Assembly (NCBI GenBank): GCA_900555725.1
Contig: USMD01000018.1
Coordinates: 1 to 23,095, forward strand
DNA: 23,095 bases
Source of the DNA: an uncultured Garciella sp.
GTDB taxonomy: Bacteria > Bacillota > Clostridia > Eubacteriales > Garciellaceae
Direction of reading: 5' to 3'
The position numbers were made by a program, and so were the translations under genes. The notes under the pieces are model-generated. The model saw only the letters and a list, made by a program, of their open reading frames with translations. It ran no database searches and was not told the origin of the DNA. Positions 15,338-23,051 of the stretch are shown piece after piece; position 1 is the stretch's first letter, and every line of letters begins with the position of its first letter.

Positions 15338-16603
15338 ATGAAGGCACTTAAGGGAAATATAATTTTCACATCATCTCCTGAAAAATTTACAGTTTATGAA
15401 AACAGCTATCTTGTGGAATCAAAGGGGAGGGTTTATGGAATATTTAAGGAACTTCCTGAAGAGTTGAAAGAAATACAGGTAGATGATTTTGGTAATTCAC
15501 TAATCATTCCTGGTTTCGTCGATATGCATACCCATGCTCCCCAATTCCAAAATATTGGTATTGGTCTTGATGAGGAGTTGTTGGAATGGCTTAATAGATA
15601 TACTTTTCCAGAAGAATCTAAGTATGGAGATGAAGAGTATGCTAAAAAAGTTTATACAAATGTTGTTAAGGATTTGTGTAAAAATGGAACCACCCGTGTT
15701 GTACTTTTCTCTAGTATCCATAAAAACGGAACTAGGATTTTAATGGATATCTTAGATAAAGCTGGAATTGGGGCTTATGTCGGAAAAGTTAATATGGATA
15801 GAAATTCTCCAGACTATTATGTGGAGAATACTGAAGAGTCCCTAAGATCTACCAAGGAGTGGGTGGAGGAGACAAAGGACAGGTATCCTATAGTAAAGCC
15901 AGTAATAACTCCAAGGTTTGTTCCATCATGTTCAGAAAAACTTATGAAAGGTTTAGCAAAACTTGCGGAGAAATATCACCTTAAGATACAGAGTCACCTT
16001 TCTGAAAACCTTGGAGAGATAGATTGGGTAAAAGAACTTCACCCGCAGTTTGACACATATGGAGATGTATATGATGGGATGGGGCTTTTAAATAAAGATA
16101 CCGTTATGGCTCATTGTGTTCTTAGTACAGAGAAAGAAATAGAGCTTCTTTCTAAAAGAAATACCTTTGTAGCTCATTGCCCTAATGCCAACTACAATCT
16201 TTCATCTGGTATAGCTCCAATAAGAAAATTTCTTGATGCTGGAGTAAAGGTAGCACTTGGAACAGACATAGGGGCAGGACATCAAGTAGGCATATATAAG
16301 GTAATGAGTCAGGCGATTGAGGCTTCAAAGATGAAGTGGCTTGAGAGTGGAAGGAAGGATAAATGTATTACTATGTCACAAGCCTTCTATATGGGAACAA
16401 AAGCTGGGGGAGAATTCTTTGGTAAGGTTGGATCATTTGAAGAAGGATATTCTTTCGATGCCTTAGTGATAGAGGATGAAAATCTTGGAGAGAGGGATTT
16501 TAGAAGTATCGAAGAACGTCTTCAAAGATTCATATATTGTGGAGATGATCGAAATATAATAAGGCGATATGTAGAGGGAAGATTACTTCCTGAGCCGATG
16601 TAA
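15338..16603 (+). CDS. guaD: guanine deaminase
   Basis: A 421-aa zinc amidohydrolase that hydrolyses guanine to xanthine and ammonia. The amidohydrolase ligands are visible: H64 and H66 (DMHTHAP), H220 (QSHLSEN), H259 (MAHC), and D310 (LGTDIGAG). E223 in the HLSE motif and H259 would assist catalysis. An AHCPNANYNL stretch at 279-288 and GAGHQVGIYKVM after D310 are typical of GuaD. Xanthine produced here feeds the xanthine dehydrogenase encoded just upstream. It shares the riboswitch transcript with the permease. ATG 15338 follows GGGAGGATAA. A strong terminator follows the gene. Confidence 0.93.
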   Translation: MKALKGNIIFTSSPEKFTVYENSYLVESKGRVYGIFKELPEELKEIQVDDFGNSLIIPGFVDMHTHAPQFQNIGIGLDEELLEWLNRYTFPEESKYGDEEYAKKVYTNVVKDLCKNGTTRVVLFSSIHKNGTRILMDILDKAGIGAYVGKVNMDRNSPDYYVENTEESLRSTKEWVEETKDRYPIVKPVITPRFVPSCSEKLMKGLAKLAEKYHLKIQSHLSENLGEIDWVKELHPQFDTYGDVYDGMGLLNKDTVMAHCVLSTEKEIELLSKRNTFVAHCPNANYNLSSGIAPIRKFLDAGVKVALGTDIGAGHQVGIYKVMSQAIEASKMKWLESGRKDKCITMSQAFYMGTKAGGEFFGKVGSFEEGYSFDALVIEDENLGERDFRSIEERLQRFIYCGDDRNIIRRYVEGRLLPEPM

Positions 16604-16630
16604 TGAGCATAAATCGCCAATAGATTAATG

Positions 16631-16667
16631 AAAGCAAAGCCTGTATTTGTTAGGTTTTGCTTTTTTA
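16631..16667 (+). terminator. rho-independent terminator after guaD
   Basis: AAAGCAAAGCCT (16631-16642) pairs with AGGTTTTGCTTT (16652-16663) with one G-T, around a 9-nt loop, and runs into six T's. Confidence 0.9.
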
Positions 16668-16696
16668 GTTTTTTATAACTTAATCTGTTGTGTTCG

Positions 16697-16761
16697 TTAA
16701 TCTAGAGGAGATGTCTTTATTATGCTATTTCACAAACGCCTTTTTTAGCATAATAGATTAA
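16697..16761. repeat. nested inverted repeat upstream of the germination operon
   Basis: TATTATGCTA (16718-16727) pairs perfectly with TAGCATAATA (16746-16755) around an 18-nt loop. Outside it TTAATCTA (16697-16704) mirrors TAGATTAA (16754-16761). The right arm contains CATAATA (16749-16755), which fits the -10 of forespore sigma factors (CATnnTA), but no convincing -35 is present. It may be an operator, promoter region or repeat. Confidence 0.55.
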
Positions 16762-16834
16762 TTCAATATTTTTACATAAATACAGAATATTGAGAAATAA
16801 TAGATATAAAATATCCTATAAAGAGGGAGATCCA

Positions 16835-18406
16835 TTGAAAAAATTATTTCGAATGGGAAAATATACATTTTTAAAAAACAAGAATGATAATGCTTTAAAT
16901 CATGTAGAAAATAATATTCAAGAAGAAATACCTAGTTCCTTATCTTTAATACAAGAGAAACTAAGAGAAATATTTTCTGATGCCAGCGATTTTGTATTAC
17001 GAGAAATGTTGATAAAAGACCAGGAGGCAAAAGTAGTCATTGCCTATATTGACGGCTTGGTGAACAAACAAATTATCAATCAGGATATCATACGTCCCTT
17101 CATCAATGCTCAAGAAGTCATATTAAAAAATATATCTCAAAACAATGAAAATTTATTTCATTATATTAAATATAATGTTTTATACAATTCTGAGAGTGAA
17201 TATACCAAAGATTTTAAGGCTTCTGTCCAAGATATCTTAGCTGGAGACACGATGGTATATATAGAGGGTCAAAAAATCGCATTAAAGCTTTGTGTTAAGA
17301 ATTGGCAACAGCGAGGAGTAGAAAAGTCCGAGACTGAGGTAACAATAAGAGGACCAAAGGAAGGCTTTACTGAGACGTTGCGAATCAATACTTCTTTGAT
17401 TCGGCGTAAAATCAGAAATCCCAAATTAAAGTTTGAACAAATGAAGTTAGGGGCAGAGACGAATACCGATGTATGTATTTGTTATATCAAAGGGATAGCC
17501 AATGAAGATATGGTTCAAATGGTAAGGGAGAGATTACAGAAAATTAAAATAGATGCCATTTTAGAATCTGGATATATCGAAGAATTTATTGAAGATCATC
17601 CTTATTCTATTTTTCCAACGGTTGGAAACAGCGAAAAACCAGATATAGTGGCGGCTAAGATATTAGAGGGAAGAGTGGCAATCATTTGTGATGGTACTCC
17701 TTTTGTTTTAACAGTACCTCATCTGTTTATAGAAACGATACAATCAGGGGAAGATTATTATTCTAGACCATTTTTTGCTTCTTTTATAAGGATTTTAAGA
17801 TTTTTAGCACTTATTATTACAACAATTTTTCCTGCCCTATATGTTGCCCTATTGTCCTTTCATCTTGAGTCTATTCCTTTTGAATTATTGTTATTTATGG
17901 CTGCGTCTAGAGAAGGAGAACCTTTTTCTTCATTTTTTGAAGCATTAGTTATGATCCTCTTTTTCGAATTTTTAAGGGAAGCAGGAGTGAGAATGCCTAA
18001 GGCAGTAGGACAGGCAGTTAGTATAGTTGGAGCACTTATATTAGGAGAAGTAGCTGTAAATGCCGGGATCGCTAGTGATTTATTAATTATTGTAATATCT
18101 TTAACTGCTATTACTTCTTTTATTGTAAGCTCAAAAATAGATGCCATTTTTTTTATGAGAATTGGATTGCTGATAGGTGCTGATATATTAGGATTGATGG
18201 GAATCGTTATTGTTTCATTTATTATTATTAATCATATGTGTAGCTTGCAATCCTTTGGAGTACCTTATATGTCGCCCTTTGCACCTTTCAATATGAATGA
18301 TATAAAAGATTCGTTGGTTCGGTTTCCCCATTGGGCCATGAAGACTCGACCAAAGGTATTTGCAGGGGAAGATAATGGAAAGTCATTCAATAGACTTGAA
18401 AAATAA
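16835..18406 (+). CDS. gerAA: spore germination receptor subunit A (GerA family)
   Basis: A 523-aa subunit of a nutrient germinant receptor in the spore inner membrane. A soluble N-terminal region (about 1-280) precedes five or so membrane segments. Family motifs are PFVLTVPHLF before the first segment, FPALYVALLSFHLE, AASREGEPF, FEFLREAGVRMP and VGALILGEVAVNAG. The longest frame opens at a TTG 15 codons earlier, but TTG 16835 has GAGGGAGA just upstream and is preferred. It is first of four genes in an A-C-small-B operon. By analogy with other sporeformers, expression would be late in the forespore under sigma-G. Confidence 0.9.
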   Translation: MKKLFRMGKYTFLKNKNDNALNHVENNIQEEIPSSLSLIQEKLREIFSDASDFVLREMLIKDQEAKVVIAYIDGLVNKQIINQDIIRPFINAQEVILKNISQNNENLFHYIKYNVLYNSESEYTKDFKASVQDILAGDTMVYIEGQKIALKLCVKNWQQRGVEKSETEVTIRGPKEGFTETLRINTSLIRRKIRNPKLKFEQMKLGAETNTDVCICYIKGIANEDMVQMVRERLQKIKIDAILESGYIEEFIEDHPYSIFPTVGNSEKPDIVAAKILEGRVAIICDGTPFVLTVPHLFIETIQSGEDYYSRPFFASFIRILRFLALIITTIFPALYVALLSFHLESIPFELLLFMAASREGEPFSSFFEALVMILFFEFLREAGVRMPKAVGQAVSIVGALILGEVAVNAGIASDLLIIVISLTAITSFIVSSKIDAIFFMRIGLLIGADILGLMGIVIVSFIIINHMCSLQSFGVPYMSPFAPFNMNDIKDSLVRFPHWAMKTRPKVFAGEDNGKSFNRLEK

Positions 18407-18425
18407 GAATAAAAGGGGAAGTGCT

Positions 18426-19604
18426 ATGAGAAAATACTGGAAAAAATTATTAGTCCTTTTCTATTTGTTTTTATTTCTTATAGTTATAACAGGATGTTGG
18501 GATAATTTAGATATTACCGATAGAGCATTTGTATCTGCTATAGGATTGGATAAGGGGAAAAATGGACAAGTAGAAGTGACCCTCCAGATTATAAAACCCA
18601 ATGTCATTCGAGAAAGTCGACAAGGAGGTAGTGGGGAAAGTGTCATTTGGTCATTTACCACAACGGGAGAGACGGTTTTTGATGGGATTCGTGAACAATT
18701 AAAAACGGTAAATAGGAAACCTTTTTATAGCCATATAAGATTAATTATTATTGGGGAAGATTTAGCTAGAGAAGGAGTAAGAGACATTTTGGATTTTTTT
18801 GTACGTGACCAAGAGATAAAGATTACGCCAAAGTTATTGGTAACAAGAAATGTAAAAGCAAAGGAAATTGTAAATGCGACAAGTCTTTTAGAAGTAATTC
18901 CTGCACTTCATTTAGAGGGAATTCTGGAAAATAATATTTCTGAGGCGAAGACTAGAAATGTTGAGTTCATAAAAGTATTGCAAGAATTAACTGCTCCCCA
19001 TGCCAGTGGAGTGATAGGCAGTGTTATGTCTTCTAATAAAGCTCAAATAACTCAAATAAAGGATTTAGAGATTGAGGGGGCAGGGGTATTAAAGAAGGAC
19101 AGGCTAGTAGGATTTTTAGATGAAAACCAGATAAGAGGTTATTTATGGATAAAGGATGAGATAAAAGGTGGGGTTATGGTCATAGAAAATCCCATTGAAA
19201 AAGGCAAGAAAATAACAATTGAAATAAAAGAAAGTACTGGAAAAATAGATGCAGAAATTGGAAGTGGGGAATTAATTCTTAAAATACAGGTAAAAATGCT
19301 TGGATCAATTAATGAATATCAAGGTTCAAGATATATTGAAAGTGGTAAATTAATCAATTTAATAGAAAAGGCTGTAGAGAGAGAAATAGAAAGCAATGTG
19401 GAAGAGACAATCAAGGTCGCTCAAAAAGAATTCAAAATAGACTTCATTGGTTTTGGCAACAAGGTTTTTCAACATTATAATAATTATTGGGAAGAAATCA
19501 GTGAAAACTGGGATGAAGTATTTTCTCAGTTGCCTGTAGAGATATCAGTAGATGCAACAATCCGTAGGACAGGAATTACTGAAAAGCCTATACCGATTCG
19601 ATAG
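18426..19604 (+). CDS. gerAC: spore germination lipoprotein, Ger(x)C family
   Basis: A 392-aa lipoprotein subunit of the germinant receptor. The N-terminus has a basic start, a hydrophobic core and a lipobox ITGCWD, the family hallmark GCWD with the cysteine as the lipidation site. A GerC-type N-terminal domain and a C-terminal GerAC domain (from about residue 205) follow. I chose ATG 18426, 22 codons into the longest frame, because AAAAGGGGAAG precedes it and the signal peptide starts there. It lies 19 nt after the A subunit gene. The order A-C-B seen here also occurs in gerK-type operons. Confidence 0.92.
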   Translation: MRKYWKKLLVLFYLFLFLIVITGCWDNLDITDRAFVSAIGLDKGKNGQVEVTLQIIKPNVIRESRQGGSGESVIWSFTTTGETVFDGIREQLKTVNRKPFYSHIRLIIIGEDLAREGVRDILDFFVRDQEIKITPKLLVTRNVKAKEIVNATSLLEVIPALHLEGILENNISEAKTRNVEFIKVLQELTAPHASGVIGSVMSSNKAQITQIKDLEIEGAGVLKKDRLVGFLDENQIRGYLWIKDEIKGGVMVIENPIEKGKKITIEIKESTGKIDAEIGSGELILKIQVKMLGSINEYQGSRYIESGKLINLIEKAVEREIESNVEETIKVAQKEFKIDFIGFGNKVFQHYNNYWEEISENWDEVFSQLPVEISVDATIRRTGITEKPIPIR

Positions 19605-19615
19605 AAGGGATTTCA

Positions 19616-19822
19616 ATGGTGATATTATTGATGATTGGTTTTATTCTATTAGGGATATTTGATAGGAAAACCATATTAAAGGGAAAAAGAAAAAAAACCT
19701 ATGTTTTATATTTTTCTTTATTAGTAATGGGTTTTATCATTCAGCTACTTTTGGTGATAGGAAAAGCCCCTATTAGTCCAGCTATTATTATAGAAAAAAT
19801 TGTAAGACTATTTATCCGATGA
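19616..19822 (+). CDS. small two-helix membrane protein in the ger operon, possible D subunit
   Basis: A 68-aa protein with two hydrophobic helices (about residues 1-14 and 28-46), a basic linker (DRKTILKGKRKK) and a short C-terminal tail. Small two-transmembrane 'D' proteins accompany some GerA-type operons in Bacillus and modulate receptor function; size, topology and position fit that group, though I cannot confirm homology. It starts 11 nt after the lipoprotein gene, with AAGGGA before ATG 19616, and coding-like composition continues to its stop. The structured element that follows separates it from the B subunit gene. Confidence 0.72.
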   Translation: MVILLMIGFILLGIFDRKTILKGKRKKTYVLYFSLLVMGFIIQLLLVIGKAPISPAIIIEKIVRLFIR

Positions 19823-19826
19823 CTAT

Positions 19827-19992
19827 CTGCCGTAAGACTCCCACTTCTATCAAAGTGGGAGATACGAAAGCTTTCTTGCTTTAGCAAGTTAGAGTTCTTA
19901 TACTGTGTATAATGGCAGCTATGTCCCTGGATAACGATTTCTAAGCTTCAGTTAGAGTAAAAACTCCATCTGAAATCAAGAACTCTGTTTAT
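19827..19992. repeat. structured element inserted in the germination operon
   Basis: About 166 nt of dense pairing: CTCCCACTT-6-AAGTGGGAG (19838-19861), the palindrome GAAAGCTTTC (19866-19875), CTTGC-4-GCAAG (19875-19888), TTATAC-3-GTATAA (19898-19912), and TTCAG..GAGT/ACTC..CTGAA (19947-19974). CTGCC (19827-19831) pairs with GGCAG (19914-19918), while AGAGTTCTT (19891-19899) pairs with AAGAACTCT (19978-19986). The last two cross, which would form a pseudoknot. No ORF is present. The look resembles ends of IS200/IS605-type elements or their RNAs, but this is not established. A 25-nt near copy of one end is at 2239-2263. Confidence 0.7.
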
Positions 19993-20005
19993 ATGAGGTG
20001 AGAAT

Positions 20006-21085
20006 ATGCAAAGGGAAATCCAAATATCTCCTATACAATTATCTTTTGTAATTATTACCCTTTTGTTTAGTGATTTTGCTATTATGAATCCAGCAAAGGA
20101 CGCTATGAGGGATTCCTGGCTGGCATTTATTGTAGGTATGTTACTGGGATTATTATTAGTGACCGTTTATTTATTGATCGCAAAATTAAATCCTGGCAAA
20201 ACCCTTATTGAAATATTATTGAATACCTTTGGCAAAGTTTTTGGGACAATGCTTTCTCTATTTTATATATGGTACTTTATACATTTGGCAGCCTTAGTAG
20301 TACGTAGTTTTGGTGAATATATGATAACGGTCAACTATGTTGAGACACCTCTATTCTTTATTATGATTTTTTTTATGTTGCCCATTGCATATGGTTTAAG
20401 GAAGGGCTTTGATGTAGTTGTAAAGGGGATGGAGTTATTTGTTCCCCTTCTTATATTGGCAACTTTAGCTTTATTTTTAATGCTGTCCCATAAATTTCAA
20501 TTTCAATTTATTTTTCCTATACTAAAGGATGGGATAAAACCTGTATTGCAAATTGGATATAAGATAGCTACTCTTCCCTTTGGAGAATTAGTCATACTTT
20601 TAATGATCTTTCCCTATTTCAATGAAAAAAGTAAATTGATGAAGGTTACATATATTTCTGTCATTATTGGAAGTTTAATTTTATTTGGTATTGTATTACG
20701 AGATTTATTGGTTCTTGGACCTGAATTATTATCTATTATTGTATTTCCCCCTAATGTTTCTAGTTCTTTATTGTCCACAGCGGGATTAGAGCCTCTGATT
20801 TCTGTAAACTTACTCATTGGTGGTGCGGGATTTTTGTATTGCTATATTCATGGGATTACCTTAGGGATTTCTCAGATTTTTCATATAGAAGAGGATAGAA
20901 GCTTGATTATTCCCGTAATCACTATTATTATAGGGCTTTCTATATGGCTTTATGATAATATATTGGAAATGTTTAAGTTTGCAAGGGATGTGCACCCCTA
21001 TTATTCTATGCCTTTTCAAATCATTATCCCATTGATTGTACTTCTTATTTCCTATATTAAGAAGAAAAAGAGAGAAAAAAATTAA
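20006..21085 (+). CDS. gerAB: spore germination receptor subunit B (GerAB/spore permease family)
   Basis: A 359-aa integral membrane protein with about ten hydrophobic segments, of the APC-superfamily spore permease group. It is thought to bind the germinant (an amino acid or similar) in GerA-type receptors. The start QREIQISPIQLSFVIITLLF, the SFGEYMITVNYVETP region and the PYFNEKSK segment near residue 205 fit this family. ATG 20006 is preceded by GAGGTGAGA. A stretch of 183 nt, mostly the structured element, separates it from the small membrane protein gene, which is unusual within a ger operon. A terminator follows directly. Confidence 0.92.
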   Translation: MQREIQISPIQLSFVIITLLFSDFAIMNPAKDAMRDSWLAFIVGMLLGLLLVTVYLLIAKLNPGKTLIEILLNTFGKVFGTMLSLFYIWYFIHLAALVVRSFGEYMITVNYVETPLFFIMIFFMLPIAYGLRKGFDVVVKGMELFVPLLILATLALFLMLSHKFQFQFIFPILKDGIKPVLQIGYKIATLPFGELVILLMIFPYFNEKSKLMKVTYISVIIGSLILFGIVLRDLLVLGPELLSIIVFPPNVSSSLLSTAGLEPLISVNLLIGGAGFLYCYIHGITLGISQIFHIEEDRSLIIPVITIIIGLSIWLYDNILEMFKFARDVHPYYSMPFQIIIPLIVLLISYIKKKKREKN

Positions 21086-21095
21086 AAGACACAAG

Positions 21096-21148
21096 GACGT
21101 TTCGAAGATTTTTCTTATTAGGTATCTTGTATCCTAGAAACGTCTTTT
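21096..21148 (+). terminator. terminator after the germination operon
   Basis: GACGTTTC (21096-21103) pairs perfectly with GAAACGTC (21137-21144), followed by TTTT. An inner AAGAT/ATCTT pairing shortens the large loop. Confidence 0.75.
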
Positions 21149-21340
21149 GTTATGCCTATGATACTTTCGCTTTATTCATAATTAGCTCAAATGTTGTATC
21201 TAAAAAGTCAGTTGCTTTTCTACACAATTCTTTTTTGCACTTTCATAACTCAGTTTTTCCATATCCTATTTTTTCTTTTCAATTGTGTTTTTACTTTATA
21301 TGCTAGGAACAATTTTACGAATTTTAAAAAAGTAATTTTG
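21149..21340. other. A+T-rich intergenic region without a supported gene
   Basis: No convincing gene is visible. On the minus strand a short frame from 21262 reads MEKLSYESAKKNCVEK and, after one frameshift near 21210, would continue KATDFLDTTFELIMNKAKVS to a stop at 21156. This could be a small decayed gene but has no recognisable family. The open frames here are poor in codon usage. Confidence 0.4.
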
Positions 21341-21383
21341 TTGATTTTACTGTACATATTGTATATAATAAGTATAAACAGTA
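21341..21383 (+). promoter_or_regulatory. promoter and operator of the second YtrA/ABC operon
   Basis: TTGATT (21341-21346), 17 nt and TATAAT (21364-21369) form the promoter. The arms TACTGTACATA (21348-21358) and TATAAACAGTA (21373-21383) are inverted copies at 9 of 11 positions and straddle the -10. This operator differs from the one before the first YtrA gene. A further short repeat GCAAT-5-ATTGC lies at 21388-21402. Confidence 0.65.
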
Positions 21384-21428
21384 TATAGCAATTATATATT
21401 GCAAGAATAGAAGGGGAGGTGGAACAAA

Positions 21429-21803
21429 ATGAATATATTGATTTCCAATTCATCCCAGGTACCAATTTATGCACAAATCATGGAACAGATTAAGCAATTA
21501 ATATTAAAAGGGGAGCTTACAGAAGGAGAACTGCTTCCTTCTATTAGGAATTTAGCCAAGGAACTTCAAATTAGCGTCATTACCACCAAAAGAGCCTATG
21601 ATGAATTAGAAAAAGAAGGGTTTATCGTCACAGTGCAAGGGAAAGGAACTTACGTCACTGTGAAAAATAAGGAACTATTAAGGGAGACAAAATTAAAACT
21701 GATAGAAGAAAAATTAGAGGAAGCTGTTATGGCTGGAAAGAGTATCAATCTGACAATAGAAGAAATGCAAGAAATGTTAAAACTTTTTTATGAGGAGGGG
21801 TAA
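21429..21803 (+). CDS. GntR-family transcriptional regulator, YtrA subfamily
   Basis: A 124-aa repressor with an N-terminal winged helix-turn-helix (YAQIMEQIKQLILKGEL; LPSIRNLAKELQISVITTKR; wing GFIVTVQGKGTYV) and a short helical tail. It is a paralogue of the regulator at 3420. It opens an operon whose next gene, an ABC ATPase, begins 3 nt after its stop codon. Autorepression through the inverted repeat spanning its promoter is likely, by analogy with YtrA. ATG 21429 follows AGGGGAGGTGGA. Confidence 0.93.
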   Translation: MNILISNSSQVPIYAQIMEQIKQLILKGELTEGELLPSIRNLAKELQISVITTKRAYDELEKEGFIVTVQGKGTYVTVKNKELLRETKLKLIEEKLEEAVMAGKSINLTIEEMQEMLKLFYEEG

Positions 21804-21806
21804 TCT

Positions 21807-22673
21807 ATGGGAGCAATTTTGGAAGTTCGGAATTTAAGAAAAGATTTCAAAGATTTTTCTCTAAAAGATATTAGTTTTTCCTTAGAACAGGGATTTATTA
21901 TGGGGCTTATTGGCCCCAATGGAGCAGGAAAGAGCACAACTATCAAACTAATTATGAATTTACTAAAAAAAGACGGCGGTGAAATAAAGATTTTTGGGTT
22001 AGATCATATAAAACAGGAAAAGGAGATCAAAGATCGAATTGGATTTGTCTATGATGAGAATTATTTTTATGAAGAATTAACCATATCTGAAATGGTAAGA
22101 GTGATTTCTCCCCTGTATAAGAATTGGAATGATAATATTTACCATAAATATAGGAAGGAATTTGATCTTTCCCCAAAGAAGAAAATAAAGGAATTGTCTA
22201 AGGGAATGAAAATGAAATTTTCCTTAGCCATTGCCCTATCCCATCAAGCAGAGCTATTGATTATGGATGAACCAACCTCTGGACTGGATCCTTTGGTTCG
22301 AAGGGAACTTCTAGAGATTTTATCAGAGATTGTGCAAGATGAAAATAAAGGGGTATTCTTTTCTACTCATATTACTTCGGATTTAGATAGAATTGCTGAT
22401 TATATTGTATTATTGAATAATGGAGAAATTCTTTTGAATACCGCCAAAGACGATATTTTAGATCATTATGCCATTGTAAAAGGGGATAAAAAGCTATTGA
22501 GTCAAGCTACTAGGTCACATTTTATCGGGATAAAAGAGAATCAATTTGGATTTGAAGGTTTAATAGAAGATAAAAAGAACATAAATCGGATATTTCAAAA
22601 AGAGGTTATAATAGAAAAGCCTAACTTAGAAGATATTATGTACTATTTTACTAGGAGGGATTCTAATGTTTAG
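21807..22673 (+). CDS. ABC transporter ATP-binding protein
   Basis: A 288-aa ATPase with Walker A GPNGAGKS (36-43), signature LSKGM (130-134), Walker B ending LIM-D154-E155-P and H-loop H188. A C-terminal extension of about 70 residues beyond the core domain is usual for YtrB-like ATPases. It overlaps the downstream permease gene by 8 nt, so regulator, ATPase and permease form one operon of the same design as 3420-5271. The substrate is unknown; envelope-stress or antimicrobial export is the usual context. Confidence 0.93.
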   Translation: MGAILEVRNLRKDFKDFSLKDISFSLEQGFIMGLIGPNGAGKSTTIKLIMNLLKKDGGEIKIFGLDHIKQEKEIKDRIGFVYDENYFYEELTISEMVRVISPLYKNWNDNIYHKYRKEFDLSPKKKIKELSKGMKMKFSLAIALSHQAELLIMDEPTSGLDPLVRRELLEILSEIVQDENKGVFFSTHITSDLDRIADYIVLLNNGEILLNTAKDDILDHYAIVKGDKKLLSQATRSHFIGIKENQFGFEGLIEDKKNINRIFQKEVIIEKPNLEDIMYYFTRRDSNV

Positions 22674-23051
22674 TTTAGTGATAAAAGATATTTTATTAGT
22701 AAAAAAGACCATCTTATTAGGATTTGCTTACATGGTATTTTTCTTAGTAGCATTTCAAGGGATGGGGAATACAGCTTTTATATCAGCAGTGGTGGCATAC
22801 ACCTATATTCTTATTATGACAATAGCCGCCTATGAAGAAAAAAATAATGCAGATATTCTATTAAATAGTTTCCCTATAAAAAGACAGGGAATCGTTCTAT
22901 CAAAGTATGTTTCTGGATTAGTATGTCTAGTCATTAGTATCATAATTTATTGGATGATTACGTTTTTCATTCAGATATTTGGGGTAAATTTAAAAGTATT
23001 TCCTATTACTGCTATAGATATTATCAGTGTTCTACTTTCAGTCTCTATAGT
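22666..23051 (+). CDS. ABC-2 transporter permease, 5' part only
   Basis: The reading frame opens at ATG 22666, inside the end of the ATPase gene, behind AGGAGGG. It runs without a stop to the end of genomic sequence, giving about 128 residues: MFSLVIKDILLVKKTILLG and then three to four hydrophobic segments. The EEKNNADILLNSFPIKRQGIVLSKY stretch, in parts, is typical of ABC2_membrane_5-type permeases, where NSFPIKR.IV.SKY is conserved. The gene is cut by the contig end: codons from 23052 on are adapter. It is the membrane partner of the preceding ATPase. Confidence 0.9.

Noticed and set aside
16790..16834. Upstream TTG start for the germination A subunit
   Set aside because: No ribosome binding site precedes it, while TTG 16835 has GAGGGAGA at proper distance.
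19827..19992. Complete insertion sequence or CRISPR array
   Set aside because: There is no transposase ORF and no set of regularly spaced direct repeats; only structured non-coding sequence is present.
21156..21262. Possible small minus-strand gene broken by a frameshift
   Set aside because: The two pieces total about 36 codons, have no recognisable family and only a weak ribosome binding site; noted in the intergenic entry but not called.
21191..21474. Overlapping 65- and 74-residue open frames on both strands
   Set aside because: Low-complexity, Phe/Leu/Lys-rich translations of A+T-rich DNA that cover the promoter of the second YtrA operon and lack ribosome binding sites.
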